Below, piece after piece: positions 23,580 through 32,139 of a stretch of 64,000 bases of DNA. Under the pieces are notes generated by a model. That model ran no database searches. It was not told where the DNA came from and saw only the letters and a list, made by a program, of their open reading frames with translations. Numbering within the stretch: the stretch's first letter is position 1; each line of letters opens with the position of its first letter. The DNA comes from JAXGZG01 sp050952065 (GTDB lineage Bacteria; Bacillota; Sulfobacillia; Fermentithermobacillales; Fermentithermobacillaceae): NCBI GenBank assembly GCA_050952065.1, contig JBMNKF010000002.1:62001-126000 (forward strand), read 5' to 3'. Made by a program: the position numbers and the translations under genes.

Positions 23580-25389
23580 CGCCCCGCCTCCCTCGGCCGT
23601 GCTCAAGGTGCGCCAGTATGACAAGTACGTCTGTGGGCGAGACCCCTATCTCCAAGGCCCTGCCCAACGTCGATGGCCTGTGGTTGGCTATCTTGTCTCG
23701 CCCTTCTCGAGAAAGGCTTGGAATGTCGTTCAGATCCAAACCCGAAGGAATCTTTTTGCCCAGGTATCGCTTCAATCTTGCTGCTTCTCTCTCCTGCCGC
23801 CGGATGAATCCTGCGTATTTGGCTTCTATCTCGATCTCGGCAAAAACCGCCGGGGGGAACGTCAAGATTTCGGGTATCCTTTGGGCAAAATCCGCCAGAT
23901 TGTTCTCGGGATTCCTCAATAGATCACTGATGGGCTGCCCTGAGACTTTCTCCTCCAGAAGCGCCCTCCCCTGCCTGAGGTAAGCCCTCTTTGACTGAAA
24001 ACGAGACCATCGTTCGTCGGATACCAGTCCGATGCGTCTCCCAAGAGGAGTCAGTCTGGAGTCGGCGTTGGATTGGCGCAACAGCAGCCTGTACTCTGCC
24101 CTGGATGTTAGTATCCTGTAAGGCTCCTCGATACGGGTGTTGACTATGTCGTCAATCATCACCCCAATGTAGGCCTCGTCCCTACCTAAGACTATCTGAT
24201 CACTGCCAGTAAGGTATCCTACAGCATTGATCCCAGCCATAAGCCCTTGAGCGGCGGCTTCTTCGTATCCAGAAGTTCCGTTAATCTGCCCAGCGGTGAA
24301 AAGACCAGGGATGGCTTTGGTCTCCAAGGTCGGTCTCAACTCTGAAGGCGTCAGGTAATCGTACTCAATGGCGTATCCTGGGCGGGTGATCTCCGCCTCT
24401 TCCATGCCCGATAGACTTCGAACCACCATGTACTGCACTTCAACGGGCAGACTCGTGGATAGCCCCAGAAGATATACCTCGTCATCCTCGTTGCACTCCA
24501 TCTCCAGATAGACTTGATGCCGCTGGCGCTTGGGGAATCTCATGACCTTGTCTTCTATGGACGGGCAGTACCTGGGGCCCGTCCCTTGGATAGTGCCGTC
24601 GAAAAGGGGAGCACGCCAGATATTATGCCTGATGATGCGGTGAGTCTCCTGGTTTGTGTACGTGGAATAGCAGACATCTTGCTCCCAAATACGCGGCTCT
24701 GACATGAACGAGAACGCAAGCGGTTGGTCAGTACCCTTTTCGGCTTTCAGCCGGTCCCACTTTATGCTGGCCTTCTTGAGTCTGGGGGAAGTCCCTGTCT
24801 TGAACCGTCCCAGCTTAAGGCCAAGACCCCTCAAGCAGGCCGATAATCCCCGAGCGGAGGGCTCGCCCAACGGCCCCGATTCCCGGATCTCTTCTCCAAT
24901 AATGATGCGGCTCTCAAGATATACTCCGGTGCAGAGGATGACTGCTCGCGCTGGGATCGCATGTCCTCCTGTCAGGCGCACCCCGCCTGCGCGGCCATTT
25001 TCATCCAGGATCACTTCCTCAACGTTGCCCTGAAGAATCTCTACACCAGCCAGGGCAAGAACCCTTTGCATGTGCTGTCTGTATACGTTCTTGTCAACTT
25101 GAGCCCTAAGAGATCGAACGGCAGGACCCTTTGACTGGTTGAGTACTCTCAGAGACAAAGTGGCTTCATCGCAAGCCAGGGCCATCTCTCCTCCGAGGGC
25201 GTCGATTTCCGACACCATCTGAGCCTTGCCAGGCCCCCCTATAGAAGGGTTACACGGCATTCCCGCTACGTTCTTGGAGTTCAGAGTGATGATCGCTACC
25301 GACAAACCGAGACGACTTGCGGCCAGACTAGCTTCAACCGCCGCATGTCCGCTTCCTACTACCACCACATCGAACCAACCGTGTCGCAA
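23566..25389 (-). CDS. mnmG: tRNA uridine-5-carboxymethylaminomethyl modification enzyme MnmG (GidA)
   Basis: A 607-residue FAD protein that with MnmE modifies U34 of several tRNAs. It has the FAD Rossmann motif VVVVGSGHAAVEA near the N-terminus, CNPSIGGPGKAQMVSEIDAL, the second motif near AVILCTGVYLESRIIIGEE, and the GYEEAAAQGLMAGINA segment. The open frame extends 13 codons further, into mnmE, but TTG 25389 follows AGGGAG by nine bases. The TTG start and overlap with rsmG suggest coupled translation along mnmE-mnmG-rsmG. Confidence 0.96.
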   Translation of the reverse strand: MRHGWFDVVVVGSGHAAVEASLAASRLGLSVAIITLNSKNVAGMPCNPSIGGPGKAQMVSEIDALGGEMALACDEATLSLRVLNQSKGPAVRSLRAQVDKNVYRQHMQRVLALAGVEILQGNVEEVILDENGRAGGVRLTGGHAIPARAVILCTGVYLESRIIIGEEIRESGPLGEPSARGLSACLRGLGLKLGRFKTGTSPRLKKASIKWDRLKAEKGTDQPLAFSFMSEPRIWEQDVCYSTYTNQETHRIIRHNIWRAPLFDGTIQGTGPRYCPSIEDKVMRFPKRQRHQVYLEMECNEDDEVYLLGLSTSLPVEVQYMVVRSLSGMEEAEITRPGYAIEYDYLTPSELRPTLETKAIPGLFTAGQINGTSGYEEAAAQGLMAGINAVGYLTGSDQIVLGRDEAYIGVMIDDIVNTRIEEPYRILTSRAEYRLLLRQSNADSRLTPLGRRIGLVSDERWSRFQSKRAYLRQGRALLEEKVSGQPISDLLRNPENNLADFAQRIPEILTFPPAVFAEIEIEAKYAGFIRRQEREAARLKRYLGKKIPSGLDLNDIPSLSREGRDKIANHRPSTLGRALEIGVSPTDVLVILAHLEHGRGRRGGETL

Positions 25390-25402
25390 GAATTGACACT
25401 CC

Positions 25403-26788
25403 CTACTTGCCCACGCAGAACTTCTCAAAGACTCGGTCCAGAGTCACCTCGACCGCATCCGTTCCAGTGAGCTCTGCCAGAGATCTTGCCGCTTCTTCGA
25501 GAGACGGAGCCACCACGTCCTGAGGCCATCCGATAGCCAACTCCCGGAGGGCTGTCTCCAGGCAAGTGGCTGCCCTGCGGATGCATTCCACCTGCCTTGC
25601 GGATCCCGGAATCACCGCTTCTGAGGCCTCTCGCGATGGGAACCACTTCAAGACCTTGTCTTTAAGTTCCTGAAGTCCTTCCCCGGTAAGACTTGACACA
25701 CGAACCCATGAATCCCCCGCCAAAGACCGGGCGGTTTCGGCGGAAACCCGTCCCTTCCCCTCATCAATCTTGTTTACCACCAGCACAACGCGCCGGTCGC
25801 TCCACTTTGCAAGCCACAGCCTATCCTCGTCCGAAAGTCCCTGCGTATCGTCTACTACGTAGAGAATGACTTCTGACGACACTGCGGCTGACTCCGCTCT
25901 TGCGACGCCGATAGCCTCAACTACCTCAGTGGTTTCCCGCAACCCTGCCGTGTCAAGAAGCACCACGGGCACTCCCGCCCATTCAGTCGTCTCTCGGAGC
26001 ACATCCCGGGTGGTGCCTGGTACGTCGGTGACTATGGCTCGATCTCCCGAGAGGAAAGCGTTGAACAGAGACGACTTCCCTACATTTGGCCTACCCACCA
26101 GGCAGACCTCTATGCCACTGGCCAAAGCCAGACCTAACGGAGCCCTGGCCAAGAACTCCAGAAGCTCCTCATGGAGCGTCTCGAGCAGCATCTCGACTTC
26201 TGCAGTATCGTCAAGAACGTCTTCAGGAAAATCTGACGACCCGTAGATAGTGGCCAACGCGTCCAATAAGCGATCTTCCCAAGAGGTCACAAGGGCCGAA
26301 AGCTCCCCTCTCAACCTCTTGTTCGCGTGCTTGAGAGCCGCCTCGGAGGTTGCGGTGATCACGTCGTACACGGCTTCTGCCTCATCCAAGCAGATCCTTC
26401 CAGAAAGGTACGCCCTCCGGGTAAACTCGCCGGGCATAGCGGGCCTGGCCCCACAACGAAATACTTCTGCCAGAACCTTTTGGCTGACAAGTCTTCCGCC
26501 ATGACACTGGATCTCCACGGTATCCTCGCCGGTATAGGACATAGGCGCACGCATAACCAAGACCACGGCCTCATCCACAATACTGCCATCGGAAGCAACA
26601 ACATCCCCCAGGGCAATGGACCAAGTAGGCATCTCTCTTACGAGCCCACCTCTGCGAAGCCTCAAAACCCGCTCTGCTACTTCTAGGGATTCAGGACCGC
26701 TTATTCTGATCCCAGCTATACCCCCTGTGCCTAAAGGAGTAGATATTGCCGCAATGGTGTCATCTTCCCAAACCTCGGGCATCACCAT
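25403..26788 (-). CDS. mnmE: tRNA modification GTPase MnmE (TrmE)
   Basis: A 461-residue GTPase with an N-terminal folate-binding domain (TIAAISTPLGTGGIAGIRISG), helical domain, and inserted G domain with GRPNVGKSSLFNAF, VPGTTRDV, DTAGLRE and NKID. The C-terminus ends FCVGK, the conserved active-site Cys motif. It partners MnmG, encoded next. ATG 26788 follows GAGGTG closely, so the start could be ATG 26782. An intrinsic terminator (26805-26831) lies directly upstream, with no room for a promoter between, so expression must pass or antagonise it. Confidence 0.96.
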   Translation of the reverse strand: MVMPEVWEDDTIAAISTPLGTGGIAGIRISGPESLEVAERVLRLRRGGLVREMPTWSIALGDVVASDGSIVDEAVVLVMRAPMSYTGEDTVEIQCHGGRLVSQKVLAEVFRCGARPAMPGEFTRRAYLSGRICLDEAEAVYDVITATSEAALKHANKRLRGELSALVTSWEDRLLDALATIYGSSDFPEDVLDDTAEVEMLLETLHEELLEFLARAPLGLALASGIEVCLVGRPNVGKSSLFNAFLSGDRAIVTDVPGTTRDVLRETTEWAGVPVVLLDTAGLRETTEVVEAIGVARAESAAVSSEVILYVVDDTQGLSDEDRLWLAKWSDRRVVLVVNKIDEGKGRVSAETARSLAGDSWVRVSSLTGEGLQELKDKVLKWFPSREASEAVIPGSARQVECIRRAATCLETALRELAIGWPQDVVAPSLEEAARSLAELTGTDAVEVTLDRVFEKFCVGK

Positions 26789-26804
26789 CTTCACCTCGCA
26801 CAAT

Positions 26805-26831
26805 ACACAAAAGCCCCGGAAAGCCCGGGGC
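26805..26831 (-). terminator. Intrinsic terminator between jag and mnmE
   Basis: On the minus strand GCCCCGG and CCGGGGC (26813-26819, 26825-26831) form a GC-rich stem followed by TTTTGTG. It follows jag by 31 bases and precedes the mnmE start region by about 17 bases. It may terminate the rpmH-jag operon partially, with read-through feeding mnmE. Confidence 0.75.
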
Positions 26832-26861
26832 CCAATACGCTGTATACGACGACGCCCGCCC

Positions 26862-27527
26862 TTATTCTAGGTCTTCCTCTCGAGCCCAAGCCTGCTTCTG
26901 CTCGAGAGTCACTACAACTCGTCGAAAAGGCTCTTGACCTTCACTGTAGGTGGCAATTCCCGGCTCATCTTGAAGAGCTACGTGAACCACCCTTCGGTCC
27001 CGGGCATCCATAGGTTCCATGACCACCGGCTTACCCATGCGCCGTACACGCCTCGCGGCACTCGCCGCCCAAGCGGCAAGTTCGCGCTCGCGGCGCTTCC
27101 TGTATCCGGCTGCGTCCACAAACACCCGTCTGACTGGGCCGCGCCCGTTGCCACTTACTATGCCCGTCAAAAACTCCAAGCATTTGAGAGTTTCCCCTCG
27201 CCTACCAATGAGGATGCCCATGTTTTCGCCGACAACGTTCAGGGTAACAGACTCCTTAGCGGTCAACGTCTCGATAGACGCTTCGATACCCATTCGTTCC
27301 AGTACCCCGGACACAAATTCTTTGGCAAGTTCAGTTACGGTCTTCTGCAGTGTTACTCTTACCCTGGCTTCCCGGCCACCCAGAATCCCCAAGAATCCAC
27401 GTGTCGGCTCAGTCAAAACCTCAACCGTAACCTCGTCAACGCTGACTCCCAGTTCGGCAACAGCACTGTTCAAGGCCTCCTGGACGGTGCGCCCCGTCTT
27501 CTCCACAACGGTCTTCACGCTGTTCAT
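26862..27527 (-). CDS. jag: RNA-binding protein Jag/KhpB-like (KH and R3H domains)
   Basis: A 221-residue protein: N-terminal Jag domain (EVLTEPTRGFLGILGGREAR), a KH domain (MGILIGRRGETLKCLEFL) at about residues 105-125, and an R3H domain (YRKRRERELAAWAASAARR, DARDRRVVHVALQDEPG) at 145-205. Jag/KhpB binds RNA, partners KhpA and influences cell elongation. It follows yidC, the starts overlapping as ATGA, the standard rpmH-rnpA-yidD-yidC-jag order. The membrane-near gene order suggests coupling of translation and insertion; the mechanism is not settled. Confidence 0.93.
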   Translation of the reverse strand: MNSVKTVVEKTGRTVQEALNSAVAELGVSVDEVTVEVLTEPTRGFLGILGGREARVRVTLQKTVTELAKEFVSGVLERMGIEASIETLTAKESVTLNVVGENMGILIGRRGETLKCLEFLTGIVSGNGRGPVRRVFVDAAGYRKRRERELAAWAASAARRVRRMGKPVVMEPMDARDRRVVHVALQDEPGIATYSEGQEPFRRVVVTLEQKQAWAREEDLE

Positions 27528-28165
27528 TTGGTAGCGGCTCCTTCAGGTGTCGCAAGATTGCTGGGCACCACCAGGCGTTCCAACAGCCCCACCAAGTTGG
27601 CGGTGATGATGTATATCGCCACCGCCGCAGAGTACCTAAAAGCAAAGAACGCCATCATTCCCAGCATCAGAATAATCACAACCTTCTGATTGCCGGCTTG
27701 TTGCTGCCCCGCACTCATAGATGGCGAGAACCGCATGGCCAGGTACGTGCTGAGGATAGCTGCCAATACCAGAGGTAACGTGCCCGGCTTGCCCAGCTCA
27801 AGGCCCAGGAACTTCGATGTCTTGAGCACGGGGTGGGCATCTAGCGACCTTATCATCGCAATAAGGATCGGGAACTGGATGATCAAGCCGAGACAGCTGG
27901 AGAAGGGACTCACCTTGTGTTTCCTGTATAGCTCCATTATCTCTATGTTGAGCCTCTCCGGGTCATCCTTATACTTTTTCTGCAACCGGGCCTGCTCCGG
28001 TCCGATAATACTGAGAGCGTTGTTGGACCGGGCCTGCATGATGGTTAGAGGCAACATGATCACACGCACTACTACCGTGAGCCCCACAATCGCCAAACCC
28101 CAGCTGCCAGTGACTCCGTGAACGAAATCCATTATCGCGATCATGCCGTCGCTTATGTATGACAT
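27524..28165 (-). CDS. yidC: Membrane protein insertase YidC/SpoIIIJ family
   Basis: A 213-residue five-TM insertase. The first segment (SWGLAIVGLTVVVRVIMLPL), the conserved MLPLTIMQARSNNAL, KYKDDPERLNIEIMELYRKH and SSCLGLIIQFPILIAM segments, and later TM helices fit Oxa1/YidC. The open frame is longer upstream, but that region is yidD; ATG 28165 follows GAGGAGG. Unlike Bacillus SpoIIIJ, there is no lipoprotein signal with a lipobox cysteine, and the protein starts directly before the first core helix. Confidence 0.92.
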   Translation of the reverse strand: MSYISDGMIAIMDFVHGVTGSWGLAIVGLTVVVRVIMLPLTIMQARSNNALSIIGPEQARLQKKYKDDPERLNIEIMELYRKHKVSPFSSCLGLIIQFPILIAMIRSLDAHPVLKTSKFLGLELGKPGTLPLVLAAILSTYLAMRFSPSMSAGQQQAGNQKVVIILMLGMMAFFAFRYSAAVAIYIITANLVGLLERLVVPSNLATPEGAATK

Positions 28166-28419
28166 TCGCCGAACCTCCTCGGCTTCGGGGACTTCTCCAT
28201 TCGGTGGGGCGGCACAGGATCGTACCCTCCATAGGAAAAAGGATTGCATCGCAAGACACGCCACACAGACAGGAAAAGACCCTTTATGGGCCCGTGGATC
28301 GTTATAGCTAGCCTCGCATATTGGGAACACGACGGATAGTACCTGCATGTCGGTCCCTTTAAGGGGGAAATGTAAGTCTGGTACATGCTTATGAGGAAGA
28401 GTAGGCACTTTTCAAGCAT
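28153..28419 (-). CDS. yidD: Membrane protein insertion efficiency factor YidD
   Basis: An 88-residue protein with the complete YidD pattern: ISMYQTYISPLKGPTCRYYP, CSQYARLAITIHGPIKGLF, VWRVLRCNPFSYGGYDPVP. It helps membrane insertion via YidC. Its ATG overlaps the rnpA stop by eight bases and its end overlaps yidC by 13 bases, so translation is coupled through the block. Confidence 0.95.
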   Translation of the reverse strand: MLEKCLLFLISMYQTYISPLKGPTCRYYPSCSQYARLAITIHGPIKGLFLSVWRVLRCNPFSYGGYDPVPPHRMEKSPKPRRFGECHT

Positions 28420-28774
28420 CTAGGAGTCCCATCCTCCTCATTAAGTCTCTCATGGATTCCAACAAATCCCAAAAGGTGCTGGCAACCGAACCTCGCTTGA
28501 CTATGAAAACCACCTGGCCCTCTTTGGCCAGGTTTGGGACGAGAAGGCGGAATGCTTCCTTTACCCTTCGCTTTAACCTGTTGCGCACGTGAGCTTTGCC
28601 AAGCCTTCTTGAGACGCTCACTCCAAGTCTTATACCCGGCCCTCCGGGAAGGTAATACAACACCAGGTGCCGGTTGCCCGCAGAACGTCCGTCTTCGTAT
28701 ACTCTACGATACGATGGTGCAGGTATCCTTCCTGATACCAACAAAAAGCCCCATTTCCCTTTACCACAAACCAA
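28412..28774 (-). CDS. rnpA: Ribonuclease P protein component
   Basis: A 120-residue RNase P protein. The core is intact: RRVYEDGRSAGNRHLVLYYL, RLGVSVSRRLGKAHVRNRLKRR and VVFIVKRGSVASTFWDL, including the RNR loop RNRLKRRVKE. The N-terminus lacks the usual MLPKxxRL opening; the only upstream starts are TTG codons, at 28774 or at about 28741 after a GGGG. It is directly downstream of rpmH, as in most bacteria. The N-terminal boundary is the only uncertain part. Confidence 0.92.
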   Translation of the reverse strand: MVCGKGKWGFLLVSGRIPAPSYRRVYEDGRSAGNRHLVLYYLPGGPGIRLGVSVSRRLGKAHVRNRLKRRVKEAFRLLVPNLAKEGQVVFIVKRGSVASTFWDLLESMRDLMRRMGLLDA

Positions 28775-28779
28775 CGCAT

Positions 28780-28914
28780 CTAAACAGTGAGTGATTTTCT
28801 ACCCCTAGAGCGCCGGCGACTTATCATCTTTCTTCCGGTTTTGGTGGACATTCTTGTCAAAAAACCATGTGTACGCAGTCTTTTGCGGCGTTTTGGCTGA
28901 TATGTTCGCTTCAC
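28780..28914 (-). CDS. rpmH: 50S ribosomal protein L34
   Basis: A 44-residue, highly basic ribosomal protein, too short for most ORF cut-offs: KRTYQPKRRKRLRTHGFLTR, RMSTKTGRKMISRRRSRGRK, ending SLTV. Start is GTG 28914, six bases after AGGAGGAGAAC. It marks the start of the leftward rpmH-rnpA-yidD-yidC-jag operon and the left boundary of oriC. A perfect consensus promoter lies 54 bases upstream. Confidence 0.97.
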   Translation of the reverse strand: MKRTYQPKRRKRLRTHGFLTRMSTKTGRKMISRRRSRGRKSLTV

Positions 28915-28967
28915 GGGTTGTTCTCCTCCTAAAAGACCGCTGGAACTTAACCCCAGGAGTCCAAGGC

Positions 28968-28996
28968 ATTATATCTTAGCGCTCATTCACTGTCAA
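28968..28996 (-). promoter_or_regulatory. Consensus sigmaA promoter of the rpmH operon
   Basis: On the minus strand TTGACA and TATAAT both match the consensus exactly with a 17-base spacer, placing transcription start about 45 bases before the rpmH GTG. It is the strongest promoter seen in the window. Confidence 0.88.
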
Positions 28997-29068
28997 TAAA
29001 ACGCCATTACTCTGGTGTTTTCTTGTCCACGGACTCTGTTGGCAGCCGTTTTCCGTACACTAGTTCCG

Positions 29069-29097
29069 TTGTCTCCCGACCTGACCCCTGGTATAGT
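29069..29097 (+). promoter_or_regulatory. Putative dnaA promoter
   Basis: TTGTCT and TATAGT are spaced by 17 bases, about 245 bases before the dnaA ATG. DnaA-box-like sites lie between it and the gene, so DnaA autorepression is plausible (inference). Confidence 0.6.
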
Positions 29098-29341
29098 TTT
29101 CACGGAAAGGGACACGGGGTGCAACAGAGAAATAGTCCAAAAACCCACCTCTCTTTGGAGTTTATCCACATCTGTTGATAAGTGTGTGCATAACCTGTGG
29201 GTTTTCTATACGGCGGTTGCCGGATTTCAACACCAAGCGTAGAAGCGGGATTCAGAAAGGAGCAAGCCCAAGGGCGGAGGTTCGGCTGTTATACATCGAT
29301 GCATAACCCTTTGACATGGATATGAAACGGTGGTTTTGTGA

Positions 29342-30706
29342 ATGACAAGATCTCTCGACGAATACTGGGACGCTGCCCTGAAAATCGCGTCGCGGCAACT
29401 AGCGAGCCCTAGTCTCAACTGGCTCAAGGATACAAAGCCCGAAAGCCTTAAGGACAATGTGTTGACCATTTCTGTGCCAAGCGACTTTGCTAAGAACTGG
29501 ATAGAGTCGCACTACCGAGAAGAACTTCTAAGTTCGTGGCGCGAGGCGTACGGGAAGGCATCTGACATCAAGTTCACCGTATCCGTCCAAGGAAAAGCTG
29601 TGCCCGGAGCTCTCTTCCCAATGGACGTCCAGATGACCCCGATCCGCAAGAGGAAACCGGTAGAAGACACTTCTCAATACATAAAGGGACTGAATCCCCG
29701 CTACAGTTTCGAGAACTTCATCGTGGGAGCATCAAATCGGTTTGCTCATGCCGCAGCTTACGCCGTGTCGGAAAACCCGGCCAAGACATACAACCCACTG
29801 TTCCTGTACGGAGGCGTTGGCCTTGGAAAAACCCACCTGATGCAAGCAATCGCTCACTACGTCCTTGGCCATCACAAGAACTTACGGGTATCGTACGTAT
29901 CCTCGGAAACTTTCACTAACGAGCTGATCCTGGCGATCCAAGAGGGAAACACCCAAGACTTTAGAAACCGCTACCGAGGGGTAGACCTTCTTCTCATCGA
30001 CGACATTCAGTTCGTAGCCGGGAAAGACGCCACACAGGAGGAGTTTTTTCATACGTTCGATGCCCTTCACCAAGCTTCGAAACAGATTGTCATATCATCA
30101 GACCGTCCCCCCAAAGAAATCGCTACTTTGGAGGACCGCCTTCGCACGCGCTTCGAGTGGGGGTTGATCTGTGATATCCAACCTCCCGACCTGGAAACCA
30201 GGATGGCCATCTTGAGGAAAAAGGCGGAGATGGAGGGGCGGGACGTGCCGATAGAAGTGTGCCAGTACATAGCCGAACGCATACCCTCCAACATTCGCGA
30301 ACTGGAGGGCGCCCTAATTCGCGTGCTTGCTTTCACGTCGCTTCAACGCAAAGAGGTAACCCTTGACGTTACGGAAGAGGTGCTCAGAGACCTTTTGCCA
30401 GACAGAAAACAGGTGCCAATCACTGTGGACACAATCAAGAAGGTCGTGGCGAGCTACTATAACGTGGAAGTTTCTGACTTCACCACCAAGAGACGCACGA
30501 GAAATGTGGCCTTTCCCAGACAAATGGCCATGTACTTGAGCCGCACGCTGACCGACTCGTCGCTGCCCAGGATCGGAGAACAATTCGGAGGCAGAGATCA
30601 TACTACGGTTCTCCACGCTTTCGACAAAATTGACAAACAACGTAAGGAAGACCCGACTCTTGATGAGACCCTCCACGAATTGGAAAAGAGGATCAGGGAG
30701 GGATAA
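29342..30706 (+). CDS. dnaA: Chromosomal replication initiator protein DnaA
   Basis: A 454-residue DnaA. Domain I at about 1-80, a linker near 90-110, then the AAA+ domain with YNPLFLYGGVGLGKTHLMQA near 155, LLIDDIQFVAG near 215, and domain IV with RTRNVAFPRQMAMYLSRTL and GGRDHTTVLHAF, the box-contacting signature. Length is typical for Firmicutes. ATG 29342 is preceded by GGTGG nine bases earlier. It begins the rightward dnaA-dnaN-recF operon and has oriC boxes on both sides. Confidence 0.98.
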   Translation: MTRSLDEYWDAALKIASRQLASPSLNWLKDTKPESLKDNVLTISVPSDFAKNWIESHYREELLSSWREAYGKASDIKFTVSVQGKAVPGALFPMDVQMTPIRKRKPVEDTSQYIKGLNPRYSFENFIVGASNRFAHAAAYAVSENPAKTYNPLFLYGGVGLGKTHLMQAIAHYVLGHHKNLRVSYVSSETFTNELILAIQEGNTQDFRNRYRGVDLLLIDDIQFVAGKDATQEEFFHTFDALHQASKQIVISSDRPPKEIATLEDRLRTRFEWGLICDIQPPDLETRMAILRKKAEMEGRDVPIEVCQYIAERIPSNIRELEGALIRVLAFTSLQRKEVTLDVTEEVLRDLLPDRKQVPITVDTIKKVVASYYNVEVSDFTTKRRTRNVAFPRQMAMYLSRTLTDSSLPRIGEQFGGRDHTTVLHAFDKIDKQRKEDPTLDETLHELEKRIREG

Positions 30707-30999
30707 CCTGCTTGTGTACAACTCTGTGGACTGCTGATTGTTCCACGCGACATGAGGTGTTGATAACCTGTGTGCAACATCGTGAAGTAAAGCACTCCAC
30801 TTCAGTTACCCACAGCCATCCACAGAGCGTCCACATGTCTTTAACAGAGAAGGATCTTCTGTTTTGCTGATAGAATCATGGCTTATTAACAAGTTGACAG
30901 ACCCTACTGCTACTACGTTTTTGTATAATCCACAAAGAAGAACTAGTGTAGAAGGGAAAAGTGCCCGCGCTTCGTGTCAAGTAGGGGGGAGACGATGAA
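30707..30999. other. oriC: Right part of oriC (dnaA-dnaN intergenic region)
   Basis: This 293-bp gap holds several DnaA-box-like sites: TGTTGATAA 30758-30766, TTACCCACA 30806-30814, CCATCCACA 30816-30824 and TAATCCACA 30926-30934. A CTACTGCTACTAC run at 30904-30916 resembles a DnaA-trio element, adjacent to a locally AT-rich stretch (30880-30935). This is where Bacillus has its unwinding element. No gene is visible; the dnaN promoter is probably here too, with TATAAT at 30924-30929. Confidence 0.75.
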
Positions 31000-32136
31000 A
31001 TGAAGGCAACCATACAAAAAGATAGCCTAGCCTGGCTAGTGCAGACAGCATCGCGGCCCATTCCTTCCAGAACAACCATGCCGTCTATCAAGGGCTGCCT
31101 TATCGAGGCCCTGTCGGACCGCTTGGTGTTTTCGGGCACTAACCTCGACTGGGGCGTTCGGGTATCTGCTCCTGCCCAAGTGGAGGCATCGGGTTCCCTT
31201 GTTGTATCCTCAAAGATTCTTGAAGACGTTGTGAGGACCATTTCTGCACCTGATGTGACTCTCTCTCTCGATGAGTCGGCTTGGGCTCTCACTATCAGAA
31301 CCGGAGGTTCCGAAATGGTTCTCAACGCAGTGCCCGCCGACGATTTTCCCCGATGGCCAGAAGCCAAGAATGGCCACACGATAACCGTAAAGGCGGATGC
31401 ATTCAAAGAAGCTGTGAAAGTGGGAGCAACATGCGCAGTGGCGAACCCCGCCAGACCATTGTGGGGCGCCTGTCTTCTGGATTTCTCGGACAATACCCTG
31501 GCTATCGTGAGTACAGACCAATTCGCTCTCTCAAGAGCGCGGTGCAAAGTATCGGGCGGGGATGCCAAGGCCATAATGGCGGCAAACATACTGCAAGATA
31601 TAGCCAGGCTTTCTGACACCCAGAACGATGGCGAGATTGAGATAGTAGTGGCAGACAATCACATATATTTCGCCGCTAGTTCCATGTCTTGTTTCTCACG
31701 TCTCATAGACGGTCAGTACTATCCCTACGAACAAGTGATCCGAAACGCCTTTTCATCGACCGCCAGAGTCCCTACTGAGGCACTTTTCCGGGCATCGTCT
31801 CGCGCAGCTATTGTAGCCAGCGAAGATGATAAGGCCATGAGGCTCATAATCAACAGGGGGTCAGGTATCCTTACTGTGAAGTCGGGGTCCGCAGAAAAGG
31901 GGCGAATGGAAGAGAGTGTTCCGGCCATCCTAACCGGAGATGACGTGGAAGTCTGGGTCCAGCACCGGTACATGCTTCAAGCATTGAGTAAGATCCAGAC
32001 TGCAGACACGTTCATAGGGGTGTCCGGTCAGGTGAGCCCCATGAAGATGGAGCCCGTGGAGGAAGGGGACGGTAGTCCTTCTGTGGAAGCGACGTTTGTT
32101 GTGATGCCCATGTCCAGCCCAAAGGGGACCTTCTAG
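31000..32136 (+). CDS. dnaN: DNA polymerase III beta subunit (sliding clamp)
   Basis: A 378-residue clamp with three tandem similar domains, beginning MKATIQKDSLAWLVQTASR and including MPSIKGCLIEALSDRLVFSG and the C-terminal VVMPMSSPKGTF. The last segment stands in for the usual MPMRL-type end. Start ATG 31000 follows GGGGGGAG. It is the second gene of the dnaA operon and only three bases separate it from recF. Confidence 0.96.
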   Translation: MKATIQKDSLAWLVQTASRPIPSRTTMPSIKGCLIEALSDRLVFSGTNLDWGVRVSAPAQVEASGSLVVSSKILEDVVRTISAPDVTLSLDESAWALTIRTGGSEMVLNAVPADDFPRWPEAKNGHTITVKADAFKEAVKVGATCAVANPARPLWGACLLDFSDNTLAIVSTDQFALSRARCKVSGGDAKAIMAANILQDIARLSDTQNDGEIEIVVADNHIYFAASSMSCFSRLIDGQYYPYEQVIRNAFSSTARVPTEALFRASSRAAIVASEDDKAMRLIINRGSGILTVKSGSAEKGRMEESVPAILTGDDVEVWVQHRYMLQALSKIQTADTFIGVSGQVSPMKMEPVEEGDGSPSVEATFVVMPMSSPKGTF

Positions 32137-32139
32137 AGC

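Larger units (their letters stand above)
28915..29341. other. oriC: Left part of oriC (rpmH-dnaA intergenic region)
   Basis: This 427-bp gene-free gap between divergent rpmH and dnaA contains a perfect DnaA box TTATCCACA at 29162-29170, an inverted near-consensus TGTTGATAA at 29173-29181, the rpmH promoter and the dnaA promoter. With the boxes in the dnaA-dnaN gap it forms a two-part origin like that of Bacillus. Strand bias of genes changes here, supporting origin function. Confidence 0.85.

Noticed and set aside
28166..28408. Upstream extension of the yidC frame
   Set aside because: This stretch is the yidD gene read in another frame and shows no YidC features.
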